64,000 nucleotides of DNA, from NCBI RefSeq assembly GCF_024054175.1, contig NZ_JAMXLA010000001.1, positions 989,341 through 1,053,340 on the forward strand. Direction: 5' to 3'. This DNA comes from Flavobacterium sp. NRK1 (GTDB taxonomy: Bacteria > Bacteroidota > Bacteroidia > Flavobacteriales > Flavobacteriaceae). The notes beneath the pieces are model-generated. The model saw only the letters and a program-made list of their open reading frames with translations, did no database searches and was not told where the DNA came from. Positions 43,237-53,982 of this stretch are shown here, piece after piece. How positions within the stretch are numbered: the first letter of the stretch is position 1; every line of letters starts with the position of its first letter. Position numbers and translations under genes: made by a program.

Positions 43237-44663
43237 TATAATACAAGGGTACTAACAGCACCTGCTTTTAGTGTTATTGTAACTGATTTGCTGCCATCAT
43301 TTACATCTATGGTTTTATCGGCTTTAGATGTGTTCTGAATAATAGCCACCGTATTTCCGGCAGGTGTTTTGTAAGCCACATTCGGCAGGCCATCTATTAT
43401 ATTAGATTCTACTCTCACCGAACCAGGACGTACAAATTTTGAGGCATGTGCTATAATATAATAAGCAGGTTCACGTGTTACTTTATCACCGGTAATAGTC
43501 ACAGCACCAAGACAACGATCACATCCACCTCTATCAGTATGCGGATCCTGATTTTCATCGGCAGCAAGATTCCATTCCAATACGGTTTTACACCAGTTAC
43601 GCGGTGCCCCTATTATAAGATTTTCTATATGCCAGTTAAGCTCTTTTGCAAAATCACCAGGTGCACCAACCCATTGCTCTGTAAAATACAGGTTCTTATC
43701 AGGATGTGCTTCATGTACAGAGGAAACAGCATCTATTTGTCCGCCATAAAGGTGAAAAGCAGCACCGTCTATATATTTTGCAGCTTCTTTATCATTAAGA
43801 ATAGTGATAGGATAATCCGGTCTGTCGGCATTATGATCGTAAACTATTATTTTAGTTTTTATACCATTCTTTTTAAACTCAGGCCCCAAATGATCGCGTA
43901 CAAATACCTTTTGGTCTTCGGCAGGCATTAAAAGGCTTGGATTATTACCCGGGTGAAGCGGCTCATTTTGCACCGTAAGCGCATCTATAGTAATGCCGTT
44001 CTTTTTCATTTCCTGAATATACTTCACAAGGTACTTAGCATATGCAGTATAATATTCAGGTTTAAGACTGCCACCGCGCGTATCTCCGTTAGTTTTCATC
44101 CAAACAGGAGGCGACCAGGGCGATCCTAATATTTTTATTGATGGGTTTATTTTAAGTATTTCTTGCAATACAGGTATTAAATACAGCTTATCATAACCAA
44201 GATCAAACTTTTCCAGATTTACATCGGTTTGACCTTCAGGCATATCATCATACGAAAATACTTTCTCGTCAAGATCACTTGCACCTACACTTATCCTTAT
44301 ATAGCTTGAGCCCAGATCATTTACTCCCGTACCATATATTTCCTGTAAAAACTTAGCTCTTGCCGGAGCGCTCATTTTTGAAATGTGCATAGCGCTTCCC
44401 CCGCTAAGAGTATAGCCAAATCCATCCATTTCCTGATATGTTTTATCAGTATTAATGGTTAGCTGAATATTGTTATTGTTTTTTGATTGATTTGATGATG
44501 TAATGTCCTGTTTTTGCAATAAAACAGATTTATCTGGCATTGTAACCCACAATTCTGAGGCAGTATTGCTGATTGTTTTTGTAGTTCCGCAACCTGTTAC
44601 CATAGCTGATAAAACTACAGACATTACAATTCCGCATAATAGATTTTTCTTTTTCTTAAGCAT
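43236..44663 (-). CDS. GH30 family glycoside hydrolase, lipoprotein (first copy)
   Basis: The 475-aa protein has a lipoprotein signal (SAMVTGC, Cys25). The GH30 (beta/alpha)8 domain shows acid/base E234 in VQNEPLH and nucleophile E329 in LYFTEQWVG, with GASDLDEKVFSYDD and SPWSPPVWMKT conserved. A short C-terminal beta domain ends the chain. GH30 subfamily 3 enzymes cut beta-1,6-glucan; membership is inferred from the PUL context. It is 67 bp after its paralogue and coupled to the GH3 gene. Confidence 0.88.
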   Translation of the reverse strand: MLKKKKNLLCGIVMSVVLSAMVTGCGTTKTISNTASELWVTMPDKSVLLQKQDITSSNQSKNNNNIQLTINTDKTYQEMDGFGYTLSGGSAMHISKMSAPARAKFLQEIYGTGVNDLGSSYIRISVGASDLDEKVFSYDDMPEGQTDVNLEKFDLGYDKLYLIPVLQEILKINPSIKILGSPWSPPVWMKTNGDTRGGSLKPEYYTAYAKYLVKYIQEMKKNGITIDALTVQNEPLHPGNNPSLLMPAEDQKVFVRDHLGPEFKKNGIKTKIIVYDHNADRPDYPITILNDKEAAKYIDGAAFHLYGGQIDAVSSVHEAHPDKNLYFTEQWVGAPGDFAKELNWHIENLIIGAPRNWCKTVLEWNLAADENQDPHTDRGGCDRCLGAVTITGDKVTREPAYYIIAHASKFVRPGSVRVESNIIDGLPNVAYKTPAGNTVAIIQNTSKADKTIDVNDGSKSVTITLKAGAVSTLVL

Positions 44664-44730
44664 GGTAATCCTTTGATACAGTATAAACTGTACCCAAAAT
44701 TTTTATTTATAATTCAATTTTTATTATGGC

Positions 44731-46194
44731 TTACTGCCATACAAAGGTTGCAACAGCATTAGGCTCTACAGTATAATTAAGCTTTGTAGTGCCCACTTTT
44801 ACTGAGAATTTTCTCGATGTTTCTGATTCATTAAGCACAACAAGCACTTTAGAACCGTCTGTATTTATAAAGGCTACATTTCTAAGGCTAAGCGAATTAT
44901 CAAAATTGGTAGAATTTACTCTTTTAGCCCCCGGCCTTACAAACTTTGAAAAATGTGCCAGTGTATAGTACTCCACATTCTTTGTTACTGCTCCCGATGC
45001 GTTTATAGTAACCACGCCACGGCAATCTGCGCACCCACCATTGGTAGGGCCGCTATTGCTGTTAAGCGCAAGGTTCCATAATAATACGTTTTTAGACCAG
45101 TTACGTGTAGTACCTATAAAAATAGTTCCTGTATTCCATTTAAGGTTACTGGCAAAATCCGGGCTCCACGCACCACCCGATACCTCTGTAAAATAAAGGT
45201 TCTTATTAGGGAAAGCGGCATGTACCTGATTCATAGCACTTACATCGCCTGCATAGGCATGAAAAGCAGAACCATCTACATATTGGGCCGCATCTGCATC
45301 ATTTAATATTTCTATAGGGTATTGAGGCACATCAAAATTATGATCGTAAGCGATAATTTTAGTTGATAGCCCTGCTGCCTGTAATTTAGGCCCCAGACTA
45401 GTTTTTATGAATTCTGCCTGTTCTGCAGCCGTCATTTTCATAGTTGGGTAACCTGTGGTTTCATGCAGCGGTTCATTTTGCGGAGTAACAGCATTTATAC
45501 TAATGCCATGTGCCGCATACGCATTAATGTACTTTACAAAATAGTTTCCGTAAGCATTATACCATTCCGGTTTAAGGCTTCCTCCGTTCATGCTTGCAGT
45601 TGTTTTCATCCATGCAGGAGCACTCCATGGGCTGCCAAGTATTTTTATACCCGGTGCATACGCCTGTATAGCCTGCAATACAGGTATAACATCCGTTTCG
45701 TCCGGTGCTATAGAAAAATTATCAAGGTTAGCATCGGTACTTCCGGAAGGAACATCATCATAGCTAAAATTGCCAAGCGAGAAATCTGAAGCACCAATAG
45801 TAAGGCGTAAATAACTAAGACCTATACCCGTTTCAGGACTAAAAAGGTCTTTTAGCAATGCTTCCTTTTGGGCAGGTGCCATAGCATTAATAACATTTGC
45901 CGAAGAACCTGTTAATGCAGCACCAAAGCCTTCAATTTCCTGATACTGCTGCGCAAAATCAACAGAAATTGAAGGATCGGTAGTTGCATCATTATCATAT
46001 ATAGACGCACCTGTATTTTGTTTGCTTAAAAGTTTGGTCATATCTCCGTTGGTAACCCAAACATCAGCAGTGCCTATAACATTGCCAACACCTGTTTCGG
46101 ATGCAGGCGGAGCAGAATTGCCCGATCCGTCTTCACTTCCTGAGCAGGAAAAGAATAATGCAGCCAGACTTATATAAACAAACGTTTTTTTCAT
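44731..46194 (-). CDS. GH30 family glycoside hydrolase, lipoprotein (second copy)
   Basis: The 487-aa paralogue has lipobox FFSC (Cys17), acid/base E241 in PQNEPLHET and nucleophile E337 in LYFTEVSGG. SPWSAPAWMKT and LGNFSYDD are conserved with the neighbouring copy, but the N-terminal tether is longer and S/G/D-rich, typical for outer-membrane surface lipoproteins. Tandem GH30 genes suggest a division between surface and periplasmic cutting or between substrate lengths; this is inference. Confidence 0.88.
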   Translation of the reverse strand: MKKTFVYISLAALFFSCSGSEDGSGNSAPPASETGVGNVIGTADVWVTNGDMTKLLSKQNTGASIYDNDATTDPSISVDFAQQYQEIEGFGAALTGSSANVINAMAPAQKEALLKDLFSPETGIGLSYLRLTIGASDFSLGNFSYDDVPSGSTDANLDNFSIAPDETDVIPVLQAIQAYAPGIKILGSPWSAPAWMKTTASMNGGSLKPEWYNAYGNYFVKYINAYAAHGISINAVTPQNEPLHETTGYPTMKMTAAEQAEFIKTSLGPKLQAAGLSTKIIAYDHNFDVPQYPIEILNDADAAQYVDGSAFHAYAGDVSAMNQVHAAFPNKNLYFTEVSGGAWSPDFASNLKWNTGTIFIGTTRNWSKNVLLWNLALNSNSGPTNGGCADCRGVVTINASGAVTKNVEYYTLAHFSKFVRPGAKRVNSTNFDNSLSLRNVAFINTDGSKVLVVLNESETSRKFSVKVGTTKLNYTVEPNAVATFVWQ

Positions 46195-46212
46195 GGTGTG
46201 CCTTATATTTTA

Positions 46213-47703
46213 TTAATTGTAACCCTGGTTTTGCACAAGATTAGGATTTCTGTTCAGCTCTCTTTGAGGGATAGGCAGGAATATTTCATATTCTTTCATA
46301 TCATAGTTAACAGGGTTTCCTGTTCTAAGATCAATATCCTGAACGGCATTCATAGTTTCGACAGCCACGTTGTTTCTAACAAGGTCATCCCAACGATGTG
46401 CCTCCTGAGCAAGTTCAAGTCTTCTTTCTTTAAGTATAGCTGCTTTCATCAAATCCTGAGATCCTCTTACTTCAGCAGTTAAAACCGGAAGGTTAACCCT
46501 TGTCCTAATTCTATCCACTTCATCAGCAGCAGGTCCCGGCTGACCGGTTGCATTAAGCGCCTCAGCTTTAAGAAGGATAATATCTGCTAAACGAAGCAGG
46601 TAAATATGGTCAGAACTTTGCCACCCCATTGCATTTTTCCATTTGTATGCAAAAGGTATAGAGCTTCCTACTTCGTTACCCCAGTACTCATCCGCCCACG
46701 GTGCATTTTCAAAAAGGATGGTAGCGTTTTTACGAATATTATCACCTTCAGCATCATAAGCATTTACAAGATCGTGAGAAGGTGTAACAAATTTTCTCCA
46801 CGTGTCACCACTTACAGATGGTGGCAAATGCATTTGCGGTCCCCAAGTACCTTCATTTCCACCAAGATATTGTACTTCCAATATAGATTCAATATTGTTA
46901 TAATGAGATCCATCAAATAAATCTGAATAACTACCCATAAGATTATAACCAGCAGGACTGTTTAAAACAAGATTAGCGTAGTTTACAACTTCACCCCAGT
47001 TGGGTACAGGCTGCTGCGCGTAAGCCTTAGCAAGAAGTGCATAAGCAGCACCTTTAGTTGCCCGTGCTTTATTAACAGAGGCATCTCCTCCGTAATCATT
47101 AGGAAGTTCATCTACTGCTAATTTAAGTTCAGAGATTATCATATCATATGTTTCCTGCTCTGTACTACGAGGCACTCTTATTGTTGTCGGATCAACAGAT
47201 TTAACTGACTCCATAACCAATGGTACACCGCCAAAAAGCCTTGCAAGTGTATAATAATGGTAAGCTCTTAAAAAGCGTGCTTCACCAAGTATTTGTGTAC
47301 GTCTTTCTTCAGTAATAAGCCTTTCAACTTTAGGGGTATATTCCAGCACTACATTGGCTTTTGCTATTGCATTATAAATAGCAGACCAAGCATTGTAAAT
47401 TCTATCATTTGTAGGCTCTACATTAATAGCATCTAATTGAAAAATCATTGGATTATCACCCCCTGCATAATGGTTGTCAGAACGAACATCTGAAAACAGT
47501 ACATGATCCCATACATAGTAATCATTACCCTGAAAAGACTCATAAACACCTATAAGTGCCGCCTCAATCTGATCTCCTGTCTGGTAAGAGTTCTGAGCAA
47601 TACCATCAGAAATAGGCTCAGCATCTAAATTATCATCACATGATGCAAGCATTAAAGATGCAAGCACCAAAGCTGATATCGTTTTTATATTTAAAATTTT
47701 CAT
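46213..47703 (-). CDS. susD: SusD/RagB-like glycan-binding lipoprotein
   Basis: The 496-aa protein (ATG at 47703) has a lipoprotein signal with LASLMLASC and the RagB/SusD pattern EAALIGVYESFQGNDYY, RAYHYYTLARLFGGVPLV, LLRLADIILLKAEALN and RRLELAQEAHRWDDLVR. It forms the lid on the SusC porin and binds the polysaccharide at the cell surface. It follows the SusC gene by 13 bp. Confidence 0.92.
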   Translation of the reverse strand: MKILNIKTISALVLASLMLASCDDNLDAEPISDGIAQNSYQTGDQIEAALIGVYESFQGNDYYVWDHVLFSDVRSDNHYAGGDNPMIFQLDAINVEPTNDRIYNAWSAIYNAIAKANVVLEYTPKVERLITEERRTQILGEARFLRAYHYYTLARLFGGVPLVMESVKSVDPTTIRVPRSTEQETYDMIISELKLAVDELPNDYGGDASVNKARATKGAAYALLAKAYAQQPVPNWGEVVNYANLVLNSPAGYNLMGSYSDLFDGSHYNNIESILEVQYLGGNEGTWGPQMHLPPSVSGDTWRKFVTPSHDLVNAYDAEGDNIRKNATILFENAPWADEYWGNEVGSSIPFAYKWKNAMGWQSSDHIYLLRLADIILLKAEALNATGQPGPAADEVDRIRTRVNLPVLTAEVRGSQDLMKAAILKERRLELAQEAHRWDDLVRNNVAVETMNAVQDIDLRTGNPVNYDMKEYEIFLPIPQRELNRNPNLVQNQGYN

Positions 47704-47716
47704 AATCATTTTTTAT

Positions 47717-50647
47717 TTATAATGAAGCTCTTATACCAAATATAATATTCCTTGTTTGAGGATATGTACCGTAGTCTATACCGCCTACGCGAGTATTATT
47801 ACCATAAGAGTTAACCTCTGGATCAAAACCTGAATAATTGGTGATAGTAAACAGGTTTTCTCCTGTGGCATATAATTTAAGAGCACTTAAACCAATTCTG
47901 CTTAAGACGTCTTTAGAAAAATCATAACCAAGTGTTATAGCTTTTAACCTTATATAAGATCCATCTTCAACATAATGAGACGATATTCTTGAGTTAGCAA
48001 TATTACCGTCCGTACTTACTCTTGGCACATCAGTAATATCACCCGGATTTTGCCATCTTCTAAGCACTGTAGTAGTTTGATTTCTTGAATCGATCATACT
48101 TTCAGTATCAAAACGGGTTGCGTTTAAGATGTCGTTACCCTGAGATCCCTGAAAAAATAAGTTCAAGCTTACATTTTTATAGCTAAAATTATTAGTTATA
48201 CCGTAAATAAAGTCAGGGGTTGCATTACCAATGTTCTTCTTATCCTCTTCTGTAGGATTAAAAGTTGAAGAACCATCCTTTGCAATGTAAAATACATTAC
48301 CTGTGTCAGGATCTACTCCACCCCATTGGTAACCATAAAACTGACCTAAAGGTTTACCTTCCTGTATTAGTACTGCATCACCACGGCCTGCAATACCTCC
48401 ATCATTAATTTCTGTACCTACAAGATTAGTTACTTTATTTCTGTTGAACGAAATATTAAGGTCTGTATTCCATTTAAAATCTCCATCAAAGTTTACCGTA
48501 CTTAACTGGAACTCCAAACCTTTATTTTCTATAGACCCTGCATTTTGTAAAGCAGAATCAAAACCTGAAGTTCTTGGAATTGGTACATTAAGTAATAAAT
48601 CCTGACTTGTTTTTCTATAAGCATCCGCGCTAAAACGAATTCTGTTTTTGAAAAGTGCAATATCAATACCTATATTAGTTTGCTCTGAAGCTTCCCATTT
48701 CAAATCTCTATTTTCAATTCTTCCAGGGTAATTACCCGGCTGAATAGTTCCCCCAATTGGATAATTTGTACCTGGCACAACATTTTGAAGCCATCCGTAT
48801 CTTGTAATATCGTCATTACCAACCAGACCCCATCCTGCTCTAATCTTTATTTCATTGATAGACTCAACACTTTTAAGAAACTCTTCATTTGAAATTCTCC
48901 ATCCTGCAGAAACTGAAGGGAAATAACCCCACTTGTTGTTCGGACCAAAATTATTTGAACCATCTGCTCTAAAGTTTGCTGTTAAAAGGTATTTATCATC
49001 AAAAGAATAGTTAATTCTTGATATAAAAGAAGAATTATATTTCTCTGACTTTGAAGCATTAGCCGTCGCTATGGTAGAACCTGCATTAGGTGTAGTAACA
49101 CCGTCACCAGCAAAGCCTCTTGTTTCAAGATTAGAATCTTCCCATAATGATTTTTGATAAACAGTACCTACAACTGCTTCTATAGAGTTCTTATCAGCAT
49201 TAAGTTTATAATTCAATGTGTTTTCATACATATAGTAATTATATCGGTTAGTATTGTAACGGCTAATACCTTTCATAGCTCTACCATAACTTGTTCTGTA
49301 AGGATCAAGGAAATAATCAGTAGCAGCATCGCTATGATCTATAGAAAGGGCAGTTCTAAAAGTAAGTCCTTTTAAAAGCTTTAATTCACCATATACATTA
49401 CCAAATACACGTTGATTTCTATATCCTCTTTGAGATCCGTCCGTATTAGATAATGGATTTTCCCAATTCTGGAATGGGTTACTTGTAAAGGTTCCATCTG
49501 CATTATAAACACCAATATTTTGTGGTGTGTTTAAAACACCTAAAATAACACCACCATTACCAACACCTGAATTATCAGTAACATCAACATCTTTATAATC
49601 AATATAATTAAGATTTGTACCTACTTTTAACCAGTCAGTTACTTCCTGAGAAAGGTTGACTTTAAATGTTTTTCTTCCCATATCAGAGCTTCTTACAGCA
49701 CCTTCCTGATTAACAACACCACCACTTAAATAGTAAGATGTTTTGTTACTCTTTCCTGATAAGGAAACCTGGTGACTGTTAGAAAAACCGGTTCTGAAAA
49801 CTTTATCCTGCCAGTTTGTATCATTGTTGTACTGATCCCAAAAACCAGGAGATGTACCAAGACCTCTTTCCATTTGCAGTTCTTTATACTGCTGTGCATT
49901 TAAAACGTCCAGTTTTTTCCAAAAAGACTGAAACCCTACATAAGTTTCGTAAGTAAGAATTGGCTTTTCTGATTTACCTTGCTTAGTTGTAATAATAACA
50001 ACACCATTGCTACCCTGAGAACCATATATAGCTGCAGAAGAAGCATCTTTAAGTATTGAAATAGATTCGATGTCAGCAGGGTTAAGCGAACGGGTGTCCG
50101 ATGTAATTACACCATCTATAACATAGATAGGATCACTGCCAGCTGTAATTGAACTTGTACCACGTACACGTACACTAAAACCACCTCCGGGCTTACCGCC
50201 ATTAGATGTTACCTGTACACCGGCAGTCTGTCCCTGTAAAAGGCTGCTTACCTGGTTATTTACACGGTTTTCAAATTTCTTTCCATCTACAACTGCAACC
50301 GCACCTGTAATATCCTGTTTTTTTTGTGCACCATAACCTACTACTACAACTTCCTGAAGTAGTTGGGCATCTTCTTTAAGTTTAATTGTCATTGTGCCGG
50401 AAGTGGCAGTAACTTCCTGTGTGGCAAATCCTATATAGGAAAAAACCAAAACATCGCCTTCTTTAGCATTAATGGTAAAATTACCATCAATATCGGTAGA
50501 GGCATTGGCATTAGATCCCTTTACCAGGATATTTACGCCTGGTAAGGTCATACCTGTCCCTGCATCTGTAACAGTACCTTTTACCTGAGCAAAAGTGACT
50601 GCAGAAAAGCAGAGAAACATTAAAATTAAGTAGTTCTTAAATCGCAT
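47717..50647 (-). CDS. susC: SusC/RagA TonB-linked outer membrane transporter
   Basis: From the ATG at 50647 the product is 976 aa with a signal peptide (MRFKNYLILMFLCFSAVTFA), a carboxypeptidase-regulatory-like domain (GTVTDAGTGMTLPGVNILVK), the LQEVVVVGYGAQKKQDITGA TonB-box/plug region, and a beta-barrel ending in FGIRASL. An upstream in-frame extension lacks a signal peptide and was rejected. It is the energy-coupled oligosaccharide importer and the first gene of the operon that continues with SusD, two GH30 and GH3. Confidence 0.92.
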   Translation of the reverse strand: MRFKNYLILMFLCFSAVTFAQVKGTVTDAGTGMTLPGVNILVKGSNANASTDIDGNFTINAKEGDVLVFSYIGFATQEVTATSGTMTIKLKEDAQLLQEVVVVGYGAQKKQDITGAVAVVDGKKFENRVNNQVSSLLQGQTAGVQVTSNGGKPGGGFSVRVRGTSSITAGSDPIYVIDGVITSDTRSLNPADIESISILKDASSAAIYGSQGSNGVVIITTKQGKSEKPILTYETYVGFQSFWKKLDVLNAQQYKELQMERGLGTSPGFWDQYNNDTNWQDKVFRTGFSNSHQVSLSGKSNKTSYYLSGGVVNQEGAVRSSDMGRKTFKVNLSQEVTDWLKVGTNLNYIDYKDVDVTDNSGVGNGGVILGVLNTPQNIGVYNADGTFTSNPFQNWENPLSNTDGSQRGYRNQRVFGNVYGELKLLKGLTFRTALSIDHSDAATDYFLDPYRTSYGRAMKGISRYNTNRYNYYMYENTLNYKLNADKNSIEAVVGTVYQKSLWEDSNLETRGFAGDGVTTPNAGSTIATANASKSEKYNSSFISRINYSFDDKYLLTANFRADGSNNFGPNNKWGYFPSVSAGWRISNEEFLKSVESINEIKIRAGWGLVGNDDITRYGWLQNVVPGTNYPIGGTIQPGNYPGRIENRDLKWEASEQTNIGIDIALFKNRIRFSADAYRKTSQDLLLNVPIPRTSGFDSALQNAGSIENKGLEFQLSTVNFDGDFKWNTDLNISFNRNKVTNLVGTEINDGGIAGRGDAVLIQEGKPLGQFYGYQWGGVDPDTGNVFYIAKDGSSTFNPTEEDKKNIGNATPDFIYGITNNFSYKNVSLNLFFQGSQGNDILNATRFDTESMIDSRNQTTTVLRRWQNPGDITDVPRVSTDGNIANSRISSHYVEDGSYIRLKAITLGYDFSKDVLSRIGLSALKLYATGENLFTITNYSGFDPEVNSYGNNTRVGGIDYGTYPQTRNIIFGIRASL

Positions 50648-51037
50648 AAGATTTTGTTGGGTTAGGGTTAATTTTAAACTTTTGAAAACCATTAAGTTGT
50701 AGCAATTTCGCATTTCACAATGTGCCAAATTGAGAATAAGTTAAATTTTAAACAACCGAAATCGTTTTCGACTCAAAATTTAGTGTTGCCAAATTATAGA
50801 TATGAATTCTAAGAAAAATAAATACCAGTACACTTTGCTTACTCCATTTAAAAAAAACGTACTCTCAAACTATTACTTTTTTTTTGCAATGTATTGTATA
50901 GCAAAAAATTATATAATAAAAAAATGAGTAGCTTTGTACGCCTGAAATGATAATTTACGGTATAAAAAGGTATAATTTACATCGTTTGAGTTAATTTTAC
51001 GTCTTAACACGCACTTAATAAAGATTTAACAAACCGC
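50648..51037. promoter_or_regulatory. Divergent control region of SusC operon and its regulator
   Basis: This 390-bp stretch separates the SusC start from the regulator start at 51038. A short dyad, CGAAA-4 nt-TTTCG, lies at 50757-50770 and could be an operator. No promoter box matches the TAnnTTTG consensus exactly. Confidence 0.4.
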
Positions 51038-53956
51038 ATGAAAAAACGCTTTATCTATATTTTCTCACTTATTTTAATACATTCTTCTATTTTTGCCCAA
51101 AACGGCGTTACCGACAACTTAAAACTTTCAGGAAAAATAACACAGTACAGTAGAAATGATTTTAATGCCGATCCGCAATTCTGGGCTATTTGTGAAGATA
51201 ATAACGGTACTATTTTTTTTGGCAATAATGATGGAGTAATCATTTTTGACGGTGAGCACTGGCAAAAACTCAACCTGCCCAATAATTCATCTGTCAGGAG
51301 TCTCGTAATTGATGATAAAGGAATTATATATGCCGGAGGATATAATGAGATTGGTACTATTCAAAAAAATGATTCCGGCAAATATTTCTATAAATCACTT
51401 ATGGAGGAGTTGCAGCTAGAAGGTAAAAACATAGAAAACATATGGGCTATACATGCTTTAGGCAATAAAATATTATGCCGCTCTTTTAATGAGCTTATTA
51501 TAATTACTAATAAAACGGCAACCCATATCCCTGCAAATACATCGTTTATCTACTCCAACTTAATTGGCAAAGATTATTATATACAGGATTCTAATTATGG
51601 TATTTTAAAACTTAATGCAGGCAGTGCCGAACCCTCAATGGTTTTTACGCGTGAAAAATATAATAATGAGGAAATAGTATCTATACTGCCCGGCAATGAG
51701 TCAGGCTCGGTAATGATAATTACTAAACAGGGTAATATATATGGCGGAAACGCTGCTTCGGGCACTTTACAACTATTAAATAATGTGTTTAATCACAGTC
51801 AGCGAGATTATGTTTCATCAGCTATAAAATACGCGAACGGAGATGTGTTTATTGGCACGTTAAGCTCAAAGATCATAATGGCTAACAGTAACGGTAAAAT
51901 AATTGAAAGCCCCGCCATTTTTCAAAATCTTCAGGATGCTGTCATACACAGATTATATACCGCAAGCGATGGAAATATATGGGTATTGCAAAATAATGGC
52001 CTTGCCTATATAGATTTTATGTCCCCCTACACCTATCTCTTTAATAAAGCTTCAGTATATGATGTGCTGACTTATAATAATTACATTTATCTGGCTACTA
52101 ACCAGGGTGTTTATTATTCTTATTTCAACGGTAAAAACCCTTCATCCATTCATGATTTTAAAAAAGTAGAAAATCTGCATGGCCAGGCATGGTCTGTTCA
52201 GCAGCTAAAAGGCGATATTATTGTGGGCCATGACAATGGTCTGTTCAGGATTGATAATGGCAATGCCGTTAAAATTGGCAATGTTACAGGCTTCTGGAAA
52301 GTTACTCCAATAAAAAATAAGCCCGATCTCTATCTTGCATCACATTATAACGGACTTTATTTACTGGAAAATAAAGAAGGAGAATGGATACTGCATGAAA
52401 AACTTAGTGGCTTTGACGAATCTGCGAGAGATATAATGCCGGCCGATGAGCCATACAGCTACTGGGTGTGCCATGGTTATAAGGGTGTATTCAGAATACG
52501 TATAAACCCATCTTACACACGTATCAGCTCTGTAGATCATTACACAAACAAAAACGGATTAGAATCGGCTTTTAATGTTAATGTAACCCGTTGGAACAAC
52601 GAAATTGTTTTTACTACAAATACAGGTATATACCGCTATAGCCAGCAGCAAAACAAATTTTTACCGCATACACTGCTAAATAGTATACTGGATCCTGAAA
52701 AAAATACCCGTAAGCTTATACAGCGCAATGATAAAACATGGTTTGTTCAGGATGACGAGGCAGGCTATTTTTATACTGCCGAAAAAAAGCCTGAACTGCA
52801 TAAAGACCTTTTTCTTAATTTAAAAGGTAGTTTTAACCGTGGTATGGAAAGTATAACCACACTATCGGGCAATAATGTACTTTTCGGCACTACAAACGGG
52901 TTATTTCTCTATACCATTGCCAAACCCGGCACCAGTGCGGGCGTTGCTACCGTATTAACACAAATATCATATTCCAAAGATCAGGAATCCAGCCTCCTGC
53001 CATTGATCAACAGAAAAGGCGATGCCGAAGTACTGCCCAATCAAACCGATATTCTGCGTTTTGAATTTGCAGCCCCTAAAATGACCCACGGTACAGAAGT
53101 GCAATACAGCTATATGTTAGAAAATGTAGACAACAACTGGTCTGCATGGCAAAACATACCTTATAAAGAATATACCCATTTAAGGCCCGGGAACTATACT
53201 TTCAAGGTAAGAAGCCGAAATACCGCAGGCCTTATAGGAAATGAAACATCTTATCAGTTTACTATTCTTCCAAAATGGTATCAAACAAACCTTGCGTTTG
53301 CATTATACATAATTATAGCCTTATTATTGATTATAGCCATCGTGCGGTACATTAAACGCAGAATTGAACGGGAGCATGAAAAGACAAAAACAGAGGCTTT
53401 AAAAGCAAAAAAACTGTTAGAGCTGGAATTGGAGCAGCTAAAATTGCAAAGAGATAAAGAGCAGATAAATAAAGACAGGATACATTTACAGGAAGAGGTA
53501 CTTAATAACAGTAAAGAACTTGCCAACTATACCATGCTGCTTATAAAAAAGAAAGACATTTTTAATGAATTGACTTCCGACTTAAAAGAGCTTAAAGATT
53601 ATGTAAAAAATGATGATTCACGCAAAAAACTGCTCCAGATTTTCCAGAAGCTGAACCAGCATAAAATAGGTGAAGAATATCTGGAGGTTTTTGATGTGAA
53701 TTTTGAAAAAGTACACCACAACTTTTTTGAAGAACTTAAAAAACTAAACCCTTCTCTTACTAAAAGAGAATTAAGGCTGTGTGCCTTCGTAAAAATGAAC
53801 CTTACCAATAAAGAAATATCGCCTCTCCTTAGCATTTCGCTGCGTGGTGTAGAAAACGCCCGTTACCGTATTCGTAAGAAGCTGGAGGTAGCCCATGAAG
53901 ACAATTTTGTCTCCTTTTTAGAAGGCATTGCTAAAGAGGCAGATATGCAATTATAA
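51038..53956 (+). CDS. Membrane-anchored propeller sensor with LuxR-type HTH, PUL regulator
   Basis: The 972-aa protein has a signal peptide, a large beta-propeller (about 25-640, with repeats such as YGGNEIG- and FGNNDG-like strands), a triple-tyrosine (Y_Y_Y) domain (YSYMLENVDNNWSAWQNIPY, about 690-745), one membrane helix (about 757-775) and a long coiled coil. It ends in a LuxR/GerE helix-turn-helix, TKRELRLCAFVKMNLTNKEI...SLRGVENARYRIRKKLEV. It thus senses sugar in the periplasm and binds DNA in the cytoplasm in one chain. It is divergent from the SusCD/GH operon and presumably activates it. Confidence 0.85.
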   Translation: MKKRFIYIFSLILIHSSIFAQNGVTDNLKLSGKITQYSRNDFNADPQFWAICEDNNGTIFFGNNDGVIIFDGEHWQKLNLPNNSSVRSLVIDDKGIIYAGGYNEIGTIQKNDSGKYFYKSLMEELQLEGKNIENIWAIHALGNKILCRSFNELIIITNKTATHIPANTSFIYSNLIGKDYYIQDSNYGILKLNAGSAEPSMVFTREKYNNEEIVSILPGNESGSVMIITKQGNIYGGNAASGTLQLLNNVFNHSQRDYVSSAIKYANGDVFIGTLSSKIIMANSNGKIIESPAIFQNLQDAVIHRLYTASDGNIWVLQNNGLAYIDFMSPYTYLFNKASVYDVLTYNNYIYLATNQGVYYSYFNGKNPSSIHDFKKVENLHGQAWSVQQLKGDIIVGHDNGLFRIDNGNAVKIGNVTGFWKVTPIKNKPDLYLASHYNGLYLLENKEGEWILHEKLSGFDESARDIMPADEPYSYWVCHGYKGVFRIRINPSYTRISSVDHYTNKNGLESAFNVNVTRWNNEIVFTTNTGIYRYSQQQNKFLPHTLLNSILDPEKNTRKLIQRNDKTWFVQDDEAGYFYTAEKKPELHKDLFLNLKGSFNRGMESITTLSGNNVLFGTTNGLFLYTIAKPGTSAGVATVLTQISYSKDQESSLLPLINRKGDAEVLPNQTDILRFEFAAPKMTHGTEVQYSYMLENVDNNWSAWQNIPYKEYTHLRPGNYTFKVRSRNTAGLIGNETSYQFTILPKWYQTNLAFALYIIIALLLIIAIVRYIKRRIEREHEKTKTEALKAKKLLELELEQLKLQRDKEQINKDRIHLQEEVLNNSKELANYTMLLIKKKDIFNELTSDLKELKDYVKNDDSRKKLLQIFQKLNQHKIGEEYLEVFDVNFEKVHHNFFEELKKLNPSLTKRELRLCAFVKMNLTNKEISPLLSISLRGVENARYRIRKKLEVAHEDNFVSFLEGIAKEADMQL

Positions 53957-53977
53957 AAAAGCCGGTAAAAACCGGCT
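53954..53977. terminator. Bidirectional terminator between regulator and CCCC-motif gene
   Basis: AGCCGGT-AAAA-ACCGGCT hairpin with an A run on the left that reads as a T run on the minus strand; it serves both converging genes. Confidence 0.7.
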
Positions 53978-53982
53978 CTGTA

